A stretch of 64,000 nucleotides of DNA. It comes from Spongospora subterranea f. sp. subterranea (lineage: Eukaryota; Endomyxa: Phytomyxea; Phytomyxea; Plasmodiophorida). Every line of letters begins with the position of its first letter. Within the stretch, counting starts at the first letter, position 1. This document shows positions 46,183-56,297 of the stretch, piece after piece. The stretch is from the NCBI GenBank assembly GCA_049724395.1, contig JAUGWO010000025.1, forward strand, positions 1 through 64,000, in the 5' to 3' direction. A model generated the notes under the pieces. That model was not told the DNA's origin. It did no database searches and worked only from the letters and a program-made list of their open reading frames with translations. Position numbers and translations under genes: made by a program.

Positions 46183-48822
46183 TCATATGCTCCTTTCCGT
46201 CTCTGAAAATGGTCCTAATTGATCGATCCGTCTGCGCAAATCTTGATTCTCTGAGAGTGCCGTTGACAGTTGATTCCTTAATGAATCGTGTTCGGCCGCA
46301 AACTGTGCGGCTAACTCAAGCTTCAAAAATATAAAAAACGTAATCACGCCATATGACACATCATGTTGTACCTTTTGCTCATGGAACTGGCGGATCACAT
46401 CCAGATGTAAGTTTCGAACATCATTTCGGAGTCCGCAAATTACTTCTTCGAAAGCGGAGCGAATCACCTTACAGACTTCTACTAAGCGTCATGGGAATGA
46501 TAATCAGCGGTTTACCTCCATCAACATTGGGTTCCCAGATTGAGTAGGTTCGCCAGGTATTGTGGGAGCTGCAACAGGCTCGGGCACTGAAGTAGCTGGA
46601 GGTGTTGATGCAGAAGTTTCAGGCAGTGAAGTTCTGGAATCAGTATGCGGGTCTTCAGATCTCTCGATTACCCTATCTGGATCAAGTTTTCTTGTTGACC
46701 TGTCCACCGGTGACCTTGATGCGATCTCAGGTTTTGCATCCACCAATATTTCACGAGGTTCCTCACGATCATTTCGATTTAGTCGCAGGATTTCAGGAGA
46801 TATCGTCAGTTCAGATGCGGACGACTCAACAGTTCCTTCAGATAGTGTTTCTGAAATTTCGTTTACACCATGTTAACAATGATATAAAATATTGATGATG
46901 GTGACCTGACCTGTTTTCCGGCTTGTAGTCAACCCGGGGTTTAATGGTTGCGACAGACTGATGAGCTTCTCTTCGCTCATGGAAACGGATGAGCGATCGT
47001 TGAAAGAGCCAATCGACGTAGACGATGAAGCTATGGAAACTGAACGTAACGTCGATCTGACTGGCGAAAATAGTGAGGACGAAACCGAAACCGAATTGAG
47101 AGCCTAATCGTAACAATAAATTGATTGGAATTCCATTATTAGAAGGACCGACCTGGTCGGTTGTCGAAGGAGATGCTTTGTATTGGATGGGGCGAGAGTG
47201 AGATTTTGCGGAGGAATCTGGAGATTATAATAAGAAAATGAGAACCTGAACGATGAACGACAGTACAGGCTGTTGTTTGAACTGGAGAGAACAAGGCGGT
47301 AGATACATGAACCGATGATGGAACTAAAAAGATAACCATAACCAATCAGACGTCAAGAGACGGTACTCGTTCTTCTCACTCGGAAAGGGCATGCTCGGGT
47401 TTGTTGATTGATGAACCGGTAATGAGACATATGGAAGCAATTTTGGAAACGACCCACGGAATCTCATTGTTGGCGTGGCTGTTGAGCGTAAATCATATAC
47501 AAGCGTATCCCCTTTGAATGTTTCAATTTCATGGCTACCAAATTGATGTAAAAAAAGCATACCTGATGTATCGGCGATGATAATACTCATGCCGTTCGGT
47601 ACAAACTGTATGGCTTTGATTGGTGCTTCAGCCTCGATAGACGTTGAGATTTTGATTTTCGCAGCAAGATCGAAAAACGCCACGCAACGATTAAGACTAC
47701 ATGTGGCAAAAAATACCTAAATTGTAGCAACAAAGTGGGCGTTCAAAACTTTTGAACGGGTAAACTGGGCATGCCTTGTTGGTCGGCGAAAAGGCGGCTC
47801 CTGTAGCAGGAGCAGAGTGCGCATTCAAGAACGATACAGAAGGGGCTTTCGACTTCACATCGTAGATGACGACGTTCCCATGATCGTCTGTCGCACATAA
47901 AAGAAACTTGGACAGTGGAGAAAATGTCAAACTCGTGACCGACTATAGAATACGTCAACTAGTGACAAATACAGCAAATTATGAATTGCCTTATGGTTAT
48001 ATGTAGCAACGTTGTTCGAATGGATTAAGCTATGAATAATGATTTGATCATTAGAATAAGACGCTATGTACCTGCAAAATCGAATAAGAATTATGACACG
48101 AACAAAAACTGAAGCTGACTAACGAATCGTCATGATTGATAGCGATAATAGATACAGGCCCATTATGTCCAGAAAATACCGCCACAGATTGGCCGTTCAG
48201 CGATGACCACACCTGAAATTGCCGTCATGAACGAGCCACACTTCCCGCCGAACAAGGAAGAGCATACGTGGACTTGGAAGGATTCCGATCCAGTACAAAT
48301 GAATCGAGTGGTGCTGGGCGATATAGCTACACATCTCGCTGGGCTATTAACCTAAAATCAACAGGGTGAACAAAAAACATTGCTGATACGGAAGCGATTC
48401 ATAAAGTTCATAACGTTGAGCAGAAAACGAACAAATTTTACCGGATTTGTGGACAACAAAAATGATGTTAATTGCTTAATAGAGCTTTCAATAGCAATAA
48501 AAACACCTAAACAATAATGCGAGAAATAATCTCGGAAATAGGTCATAAGGTCGATGACCTGAATAGACAATATTGGATCACGATCGAATACTGAATGGAC
48601 ATGAAGCGCTCCATTTTTGGTGATGGAGGCCAGCTTATTATAGCCGGCATCGAATCCCACGACCTTGTCACCGTCATCTGCAGCAGCGAAATTAATGGGA
48701 CCTCATCGGGCACAGGCGAAAAACGACGATGAACAGACCCGGATATCGCGGGAACAGCTTCCGGCATTGGTCCATGGGGATCCCCGATTGGCATGTGGTG
48801 ATGAATGGCCATTGGGATACAT
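46183..48822 (-). CDS. NEDD1: NEDD1-type WD40 protein, gamma-tubulin complex recruiter
   Basis: NEDD1 brings the gamma-tubulin ring complex to centrosomes, basal bodies and spindles. The minus-strand gene begins near 48822 and encodes a WD40 propeller. Clear pieces are DKVVGFDAGYNKLASITKNG (about 48605-48665), LLCATDDHGNVVIYDVKSKA with AHSAPATGAAFSP (about 47800-47920), CVAFFDLAAK, then PIKAIQFVPNGMSIIIADTS and LVYDLRST (about 47480-47690). A Ser/Pro/Glu-rich linker follows (about 46500-47300). The C-terminal helix, FEEVICGLRNDVRNLHLDVI and RQFHEQ (46370-46460), matches the NEDD1 gamma-tubulin-binding helix, where RDI.NL..E.I.QFH is conserved. It ends with a coiled coil (SLRNQLSTALSENQDLRRRI). 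This order, propeller then linker then helix, is the reason for the call over other WD40 proteins. The start codon is tentative. Confidence 0.82.
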
Positions 48823-49014
48823 CAGGATCTGACCCAACCAGGATCACCCGAACCGCATCAGATTGGGCCATATAAGGCTGAACCGACCACGAACGCGCCT
48901 CCTCGAAACACTTTTACTTTGTTTTTATCTGATTTATCCGGACATTTTCTGATGTTTTTCAAAACCAGTACATTGTTACAAAGAACGACCTTAACACAAT
49001 TCGGTCAGCTTACT
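48823..49014. other. Spacer between NEDD1 and tRNA-Ser
   Basis: This presumably holds the NEDD1 promoter. No coding or structural feature is evident; the last stretch before the tRNA has no gene of its own. Confidence 0.4.
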
Positions 49015-49096
49015 GCCTTTGTGTCCGAGTGGTTAAGGAGATCGATTCGAAATCGATTGCGCTCTGCGCTCGCGAGTTCGAATCTCGTCGAAGGCT
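49015..49096 (+). tRNA. tRNA-Ser(CGA)
   Basis: The sequence folds as a class II tRNA. The acceptor stem pairs GCCTTTG with CGAAGGC (one G-U). The D arm contains CCGAGTGGTTAAGG. The anticodon stem ATCGA/TCGAT closes a loop TTCGAAA with anticodon CGA. A long variable arm of about 15 bases (GCGCTCTGCGCTCGC) follows, as in serine tRNAs. The T arm is GCGAG-TTCGAAT-CTCGT. The A box and B box (GAGTTCGAATCTC) are intact, and a TTTTTT terminator follows within ten bases. No intron is present. The identity as Ser follows from the anticodon and the variable arm. Confidence 0.95.
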
Positions 49097-49750
49097 TTGT
49101 TTTTTATACGATTATTTGGCGTTTGTTTTTGGAGTACAGTAGACTTTTTTACGTTCAGCGGCATCTGTCACGGTAATCGTAGACTCTACAGACGCTTTGC
49201 TCATGATTGCCAGATGTGTAAGCGTTGAAACTTCGCACTATTTGATATAGATTGATGTTTATAGGTAATTTGATCGAAAAGAGTCGAGAAGTATCCGTAA
49301 AGCCGGTGTTCTATTTGATATATCCACAGCTCTCGGGAGCTTCAGCAGTCGAAGCGTCTGCACCAATGAATGACCGACTAGTGTAGTTACGAATATAATT
49401 TTCGACATCCACCATGTGACGAAGGCTTTGTTTTTTTGGAATTTTTATTTTCTGGAGTATTACTGTAGAGTACTGCTTTTTTTTGTTTATACAGTACCAG
49501 TTTTGATGCTATCGTAGGCTCTACAGATGCTTTGCTCATGATTGTCAGATGTAAGCGTTAGAATTTCGCATTTTAATAGATTGATGTTTATACTAATGTG
49601 AGTGAATCGTTATCCGTAAAGGCCCGTTTTCTTATTGTTATCTGGACAGCTGTCGCGCGCTTCAACAGTAGAAATGTCTGCACGAACGAAAGCCCAACCA
49701 GTGTAGTCATTACGAAAATAATCTTCGACATCCACCATGTTCTAGCCCCC
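49088..49750 (+). repeat. Tandem duplication of about 335 bp whose units begin with the tRNA 3' end
   Basis: Unit 1 (about 49088-49422) and unit 2 (about 49423-49745) align. Both start with CGAAGGCTTTGTTTTTT, the 3' acceptor strand and terminator of the tRNA, and continue through shared GGAGTA, TCTACAGA.GCTTTGCTCATG, ATTG.CAGATG.., TGATGTTTATA, ATCCGTAAAG and CGACATCCACCATGT. Only unit 1 has the complete tRNA upstream; in unit 2 the tRNA body is absent. So the duplication boundary lies inside the tRNA 3' end. Confidence 0.9.
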
Positions 49751-49830
49751 GTTATGACCAGCATTCTGCGACTGAACGTCGAATCTGCACATCTATTGAC
49801 CGCAATTGGTAGTAAATCGATTGAGATAAT

Positions 49831-50710
49831 TTAAATCGAATACCGTTTTAGAGTTTTTGTCCTGCACGTGTGCCCAGAGCTGAAATCATTAACTGCATCT
49901 TTGATAACATCATCGCTGACAAGCAGCTGCTCGTCAATATGAAGTATTGTAAACGGAGCAGGCCAGCGAATCCGAGATATGTCGACGCTGGGATCCTCGT
50001 TAGTCCAACTGGTAAACTGGATTGTCTGAAACAGACTGGATTAGCGAAATGTTTCTGGCCAGCATAATCGCATATGTAAATTACCTTCCATTGCGTTCCA
50101 GTGCATTTATTTGGTGTGTACGCCGACATATATAATTCAGGATGACACGCTATGAAGGCTTTCAGCTCGTCCAAAGCGAACTGGCGACCAACACGCTCTG
50201 ATAGTACCTGAATGACACCATTTAGCTGAAATTGGATTGATGAGGTCAGAATACCGACATGAGCTGCGCCTGATGACAATAAAGTATAAACGACATACAT
50301 TATATAGAAAACCAGGAAAATCGCGAAAGACGATGTCGTGTTTGGGCTTCTGTAGTCAGTCTTCTTAATCTTTGATGATCTGTTGATAACAAAGCAAATC
50401 TTAAATTTGATTAATGAACAGGAGTGCACAGCACTTACATATGATACGAGTCATTGAGGAAAAAGTACAGAGTAAATAAAGCAAATAAGATAGATACAAA
50501 TTGGCAAAACAATCCAAAATTCAGTAGGTACGATCTTGTACATATCGGCTTGAGTGTGGGCGGAGTCACTTTGATAATCGGAGATTTCGTGTTTGGCGTG
50601 ATATCTTCTGCCAATCTGACCCGGGTTCGACCACCTGCCAGGGCCGCCGACGCATTCGGACATGGAATAATTATGGGTGCGGGGACCTTGCTGGAAAACG
50701 GTTCCCCCAT
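49831..50710 (-). CDS. Small membrane protein with two TM segments, family unknown
   Basis: The minus-strand gene starts MGEPFSSKVPAPIIIPCPNA at 50710. It has a hydrophilic N-terminus with a TPNTKSP segment, then TM1 (FGLFCQFVSILFALFTLYFF), an intron ending in CAACAG near 50380, a basic SSKIKKTDYRSP loop, and TM2 (FAIFLVFYIMYVVYTLLSSG). A soluble part follows with VGRQFALDELKAFI and CTGTQWK, spliced near 50050-50095 to TIQFTSWTNEDPSVDI and IDEQLLVSDDVIKDAVNDFS, ending KRYSI at 49831. The total is about 250 residues. The three exons join in frame across GT-AG introns, which argues for a real gene. I do not recognise the family. The upstream side, 50820-50950, carries several GTGACG/CGTCAC-type hexamers like those upstream of ACC. 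Confidence 0.6.
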
Positions 50711-50951
50711 GAAACGATTGGCGCCCGGTCCAGAAGGGGCGCTGCTGTTGATGATCGACTGTCTTCACAATGGAATGGCACGGTCATCCAACAATACACG
50801 GCGAGTATGTGTAACGTGAACTGTTATCAATCCGCGGCGTGATGCGTTAGTGACGTTGGGAGCCCACCCCCAACCCCACTACACTATTAATCGCCACACG
50901 TGATCAGAGCCAGCGGAACGGCGTGACTGGCGTGACGCGGATACGATACGG

Positions 50952-52037
50952 TTACTGATTTGTTACAGTACGCAGACAGGTCACGCGGCCATTCTTGTGC
51001 CACTGGCAGTTGGCTGGATCAAGTCGGACCATGCGCGGGATTAATCCCAATCCCACGTGGCGAATACAGCCGCGATGCCGAATGCATGTTACTTCAAAAC
51101 GCGGTAGCAAAATTTCGTAGGACACGACAATGGCTTCAAAGTGTGGGTTATCGGATAGAACACGTGGTTTGACGTTAGTTGACGGTATCTTCTCCAGTAC
51201 AATTTGCACAACTTGTGGATCCTGCACTAGCGCCAGGACAGTGTACTTGAGGATTGAAAAGGGTCTTGAGTCGTCATGCCGTAGATCAAAAGTCGTCTTC
51301 CCGTAGATCCGAACCATCAGTAGCTTCGCGCCCTTTGTCCTTGCCGCTTGCCTCATCCTGGTGTTCAGTTTTTCAAACACAACTGTGTTGTATCAAATCT
51401 TGCCCTGCGACATCCGAGCAATGGTAAATGACTTCTCGACCTGTGCCGAAATACCTTCCCAATTGCCGTGACAGCGATCGGTCAATCTTATCGAGTTCAA
51501 GTTGGTTGTGAGTGGAAGTGGCATCAACATAGTCAATTCAGAAAGTAAAACAAGCGAAGTTGTTTCTTTCACGACAGAGCCAAGAGCAGCGCTGTCCGCG
51601 GCCCAAGTTGTTCGAGGCCCAACGTCCTATGCTCTCCCTGTTCCGGACGAGTAATTTGGAGCCAGAGTTCGCCGTTCGCATTTTGCCGAGAAATTCAACG
51701 ACTTGAACCATCAGAACTGCCTCGTGATCGAAAGAAGGAATTCTCGTTGAAACGCCGATAGCACGGCCACACCATAAGGGAAACAGGCTTCGCCCAGACA
51801 GGTAATAATTTTTACCCAACTTCGGCACCAACTCCTCAAGAATAAAACTATCGAGACGCGCGACCACAGAAAAATTATGATAAATTTGGAAGTGCAGCGC
51901 GTGCACGCCCGAAACTTGCGCCAAATGAGAGCTCGAGCAGTCCAGTTCGAATGTGGAACAGCCAGCACTGTAGAAAGAGGTGGATCAAGCCAAGACAGAA
52001 TCACGGGCGCCAGATAGTCTGGGAAACGTTTAGCCAT
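50952..52037 (-). CDS. Unrecognised multi-frame protein region, probably broken or heavily spliced
   Basis: Minus-strand frames cover most of this stretch. One begins MAKRFPDYLAPVILSWLDPP at 52037. An overlapping frame (51538-51924) reads HALHFQIYHNFSVVARLDSF, LPLW-like stretches and IGRWASNNLGRGQRCSW. Further left are a segment with SARMSQGKI-like coding and one TGA near 51393, then a good frame (50952-51380) with FEKLNTRMRQAARTKGAKLL and VLALVQDPQVVQIVLEKI. The order suggests one gene of about 300 residues with at least one frame change and one stop that introns might or might not explain. No domain was recognised. It could be a decaying mobile-element or host gene. Confidence 0.35.
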
Positions 52038-53360
52038 GCAGTGCCTTTGTTAATTTATCCCTTCCTGACAACCTGTAGAATTTCTTGGTGTCGGTCCCGC
52101 CTTTAATGAGAAGCCCATGAACAGTCGGGTTCAGCGGCTATAAAGGAGGGAAGCGATTGCACCAGACAGTCTGCCTGCCGACGTGATAAACTTCTTCCAG
52201 AACGACGCCGGATTTGTTCCTTCACTTCACGTTTGCGAGCATGTGGCCGCACCAAGCAGCTCGTAGGCTCTAGAACGACTTGTTTATGGCCCCCGTTTTA
52301 AGAAAGTGACCACAGCGAAATTGGAAATCGGTGCGACGTCGCGCCACAATGCCGCAGGAAAACGGTGTGCTGCTTGTGTGGTAGGCGATATTTCAGGAGC
52401 AATGGCTGTTCCCACAACAGCACTGCTCGAGCGCTCATCGAGTTCGCGGCAGCCCCGGCTCGTGTCGAGACTGAGTGGTTGTTAGGGATTTTTCCTGGTA
52501 ATCATTGGAGAAGCACAGAAGACAACGTAGACAAGAGCAAACCGAAACGACATCACCACGGTTTTTGACCCCGGCAAAGAAGGGCAATACGATTCCACAT
52601 ATGGGCTGATTTCGGGGCCGACATGCCCTCGTTTCACATTTTGTTCGAGATGGAATATACAAAATCGAATCGCAAATTTGAGGCAAAATTAGCCTTTTGA
52701 GCATATGCTCACCTTTCTCGCGATTATGCATGTTTACAAAGGGGGGATTCATTGATACCCCGTGATTTCCGCACCGCAAAAATGGTTTTCGAAGGAATAT
52801 TTTGTGTACGAGAGATTTGATTTTGCAGAATCAAGGGCGTGTTTAACGTTGATACCCCGAGTACTGATTCAGGTGAAAGTCTTCGACAGAAGCCACTACA
52901 GTCGGGTGTCCTGTACCAGCTTCAACGGTGCTCCCGCACTAGGAACGAAAAGCTACAAATTATCTTCCGGGAAGGTCACATAGGGGTGCAATCGACGCCC
53001 AACGAATCCGCACGTTATTTGCCCATATCGAATAGTGCATGATCATGACTTCAAAGGGCAATCAAGCTCGCTTGCTTCTTGGGTCATGAAATTGGACATT
53101 TCGAACTCGTGAACGTCTATCATGAGGGAAAACGATCGGCATTGAGAATCAGGCGATTAGCCAGTGTTTAAGAACAAAAAAATACGTACGTGAAAACTGT
53201 AATACAGCAGCAGCTTTTTATATCGAACAGGTTTACAGCAAAATCGCCCGCTGAATTTGCCAACTGCGATAAAAGTCCCATGTCATGGTAGATTAGCGTT
53301 CACACATAGGTAGTGAGTTACATTTGGTAGAGAACGGGCTGAACGGCATCAGCTTCTTGC
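52038..53360. other. Gene-poor stretch, short frames only
   Basis: Several 60 to 115-codon frames overlap on both strands. The most coding-like is a plus-strand frame at about 52839-53042 with GVLYQLQRCSRTRNEKLQII and GHIGVQSTPNESARYLPIS, but no family or repeated copy supports it. I see no other feature here. Confidence 0.3.
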
Positions 53361-53367
53361 TGCTGTT

Positions 53368-53610
53368 GGGTTGAGGCCGTCTCCGCCAAGAGAAGTCACA
53401 GTTGGTTGAGGCCGTCTCTGCCAAGAGAAGTCACCGTTGGTTGAGGCCGTCTCCGTCAAGAGAAGTCACCGTTGGTTGAGGCCGTCTTCGTCAAGAGAAA
53501 TCACCGTTGGTTGAGGCCGTCTCCGTCAAGAGAAGTCACCGTTGGTTGAGGCCATCTCGGTCAAGAGGAGTCACCGTTGGTTCCGCCAAGAGAAGTCACC
53601 GTCGCATACC
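53368..53610 (+). repeat. 35-bp minisatellite, six full units and a partial one
   Basis: The unit is GGTTGAGGCCGTCTCCGTCA then AGAGAAGTCACCGTT. Six copies follow directly with up to four changes (CCGCC for CCGTC, CATCTC, AGAGGAG); a seventh lacks the first half. No unique spacers separate the units, so it is not a CRISPR array. Confidence 0.95.
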
Positions 53611-54719
53611 CGCGATCGGTTGGTGACAGGACGGAGCCGGTCGTTGTTCGTTACCAGTGTTCGGTGACTGTGTGAGTCTGGTCTACGTTATCCCCGATAG
53701 CGTGTCTGTTCTGGGGTTGGGACCCCTTCTCTGTCATAGTCCGTTCACTCATCACTCGTCATTATAATAATTCGACTTCATCGTCGACACATGACGATGA
53801 AGAAAACAGGTTCGACCACAGCGCACAACAGTCCGCGATGGACCAAGCTGGCGTCGTATCTCGGCCTGGCGCTAATCGATGTGGAAATATACGGGGAGTA
53901 CCAAACAATGCTATCATCACCGAAGCTGTCCCGTCTGCAGATTTGGGAAGACCTGCCTTCTTACGATGAATATAGACAGCTTCGAGAATCTTGGTGCAAT
54001 GCGAGGTGCGAGACACAATTGGAACTGTGCCGACGTGAGAGCTCAGATGTCGGCATCTCAAATGTGATAATTACATATTCCATATTATGGCCATTTGTTC
54101 CACCCATTGTTTTTTTACTGTATAAGTTTTAGAATTCGACGCACTGCGCTCAGTATTTCACCTGGCGTATTCTTTCTATTTTCAATGCTAATGTTGTGAT
54201 ACAGATAAGGCAAGAGCGCAGACTTACGCATGGCGCCAATAAGGCTTCATACATGATGGGTATCGCCCCTCAAGATTATTCATATTATCGGCGGTTTGGC
54301 AAAGCAGTTCGGGTTCTGGGCAGCGCTCCATGCCTTCAACACTAGATACTTAGTGATCCTGTCAAGTTTTTATTTTATCGAATTCCGATGTTAAAATTGT
54401 CGAGCCCATAAGGTTTCTGTCTTCTTTATGGAATATATTAATGAAATTGTAATATTTCAACCCGATATTCTCGATGTCTTAAAGAATCAATCGGCCCCCG
54501 CCGCGGCGAAGTATGGGACGCATTGACGCGTTTTGCACATTTTCTTCAATATTATCATTGCAAGCATTCAATTCACTTGTCCGAACCGGATCACAATGAG
54601 AAAACGGTTTCAGAAAAGAATGCTTCCAGCTTTAATGCGAAACTAATATAGGGAAACCTTTCGACTGTCGGCCGAGATTTCAAGTGTCTGTGGTTCTTAG
54701 CGTAATCGTGCGAGTCGCA
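53611..54719. other. Gene-poor stretch
   Basis: A plus-strand frame (53791-54132) and a minus-strand frame (53762-54061) overlap; neither has a recognisable motif. The part from 54130 to 54720 shows no frame above 60 codons that stands out. Nothing else was found. Confidence 0.3.
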
Positions 54720-54721
54720 AG

Positions 54722-55510
54722 TCATGTTAATGGGGGTGCGATTTCAGCATATACCGAAGACGGTAAAAAACTTGTTCGCCAAACTACCAACAATGCAAAA
54801 CTCAAAAACAACCGACCCCGACTATAAGGAGGTGATTGTCTCCATGGACACCTCTGACTTGAAAGCTTGCTTGCATTGTACATCTTGACCAAATCTACCA
54901 ATGAAACCCCCTTCCTTAGCACGTTGAATAGTAGAGACATACGACTTTGCCAAGTGGGGCAATCCACATCCAGGTACTGGCCACCGGTACCACCCATTGT
55001 GTTGCATCCTTTCTGGTTGTAGAGGTGAGTTTGAAAGTGATATTGTCATTGCATTGAATGAAGTGCGTTGGGTGAAGAGTATCTTCGATTTTGCAAAAGC
55101 GGGTGGAAGGCGAAACGCAACCAACTGACAATCCTCGACGCGGTTAAGGTTCCTGTGGGCCTCGCACAGCTTGATGGTAATGAGTGACCTTATCTGTTAT
55201 TATCATATAAGTTGTCTGTGTTGAGTGATGTGTGAAGGTATTTGTGGGAGGTTCCTGTGGCTAATCCTGGATTTGGATGGCTCCATTGGCGAAAATCGTC
55301 ATGTAACGGGCTAAAGGAACGGACTTCATTGAGTAAATTCTGTCAAGATCCTCAATGGAACGCAGGCTTTCACGTCAGAAATGTCCATGGAGACAATCGC
55401 CTCCTTATAGGCGGCTTCAGTCTTTTTGAGTTTGTGTTGTTGGGAGTCGATCGAGCACACAGCAAATCTTTTACCGCCTTCGGCTGAGGGTTGATAGTAC
55501 GTGTCATCAC
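54722..55510. repeat. Inverted repeat with arms of about 300-380 bp around a short centre
   Basis: The left arm (about 54722-55050), read on the minus strand, aligns with the right arm (about 55200-55510) on the plus strand. Shared blocks include TGGATGTGGATTG/TGGATTTGGATGG, GTCAAGAT, GTCCATGGAGACAATC.CCTC and TTTTTGAGTTT, and a TTTACCG.CTTCGG segment closes the match. Identity is moderate, about 65-70 percent by eye. On the opposite strand both arms encode a related segment: YKEAIVSMDISDVKAC on the right, YKEVIVSMDTSDLKAC on the left. That shared protein-level pattern suggests the repeat derives from a coding sequence. Confidence 0.7.
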
Positions 55511-55684
55511 AATAGGGGGGAGGACTTCTCTGCTCCTTCCCAGCGGTTTGCACAAGGAAAGATTCGCCATCTGACGCTTAAGCTTACTAAAGAAATGTGG
55601 TCTTGCATTGAAATTTTGTTGCGAAATTTTCTCAGTGATAAATTGTAATTGTTTGAATCTATCATTGTGGGGGTGCTCCTTCAC
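55326..55684 (-). pseudogene. Fragment of an unknown protein spanning the right arm
   Basis: Two overlapping minus-strand frames carry the coding-like sequence. Frame one (55370-55684) reads HNDRFKQLQFITEKISQQNF and FFSKLKRQMANLSLCKPLGR. Frame two (55326-55553) reads YYQPSAEGGKRFAVCSIDSQ and KLKKTEAAYKEAIVSMDISD. A frame change or a short intron near 55500 would be needed to link them. The second part is duplicated in the left arm. No family was recognised; a decayed transposase or host paralogue are both possible. Confidence 0.35.
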
Positions 55685-56297
55685 TAAGTGGATTGTATTG
55701 GGACGAGGGCGTTGACTATCGTGTCGTTCTGTTGTTCTAACGCGAATGTGTTTCGTTGTGCATTAGGACAAGCTTCTATAGTTACAAGGTATGATCATAA
55801 GCAGACGGGAGTAGCAATTAATCCGACAAAATGGGGAAGATAATATTGCAGGAAATAATCAGAGGAACTTCTGCCTCTGCTTTTATAGCAATGAAATGGC
55901 TTGTGCCCATTGTGCTTGTTTAGTTACCGTCGAAATGTCGATGTTGTAGCACTTTGTACAGATTATATTATGGCGATTATTTTCTTATGTTGACGGGAGA
56001 GTAGTATCGACGAGCGTGTGAGTGCTGAAGCGGTTAACGTCGCCGCACAACGTGACGAAGAAGGACGCACTGGTATGGGGATCAGCTGCTTTGCAATCAC
56101 CAAACACCGGCTTTGTCATTCCAGAGCTCCCTTCATGTTCTGTCACGTCCCTACCAGCTTCAGCTCTAAAGAACCACTCATCAACGCACGAAGATCAAAG
56201 GCTTCAACGAGCTGTCGTTTCTTGTATCAATCGCTGGAAGAATCCGATTTCCAAAGAGTTTCAGATCGTGATCACAAGACAATTGACTAAAAGAAGC
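55685..56297. other. Spacer left of the kinesin gene with one short plus-strand frame
   Basis: A plus-strand frame of 99 codons (56022-56321) reads FVIPELPSCSVTSLPASALK and RLQRAVVSCINRWKNPIS. It overlaps the 3' end of the kinesin frame on the other strand and has no recognised homologue. The rest shows nothing. Confidence 0.25.

Noticed and set aside
50435-50768. PIG-P or similar GPI-synthesis subunit
   Set aside because: The hydrophobic segment is in the wrong frame relative to the clean three-exon model, and the family motifs are absent.
53368-53610. CRISPR array
   Set aside because: Units are directly adjacent with no unique spacers, and the genome is eukaryotic with spliceosomal introns.
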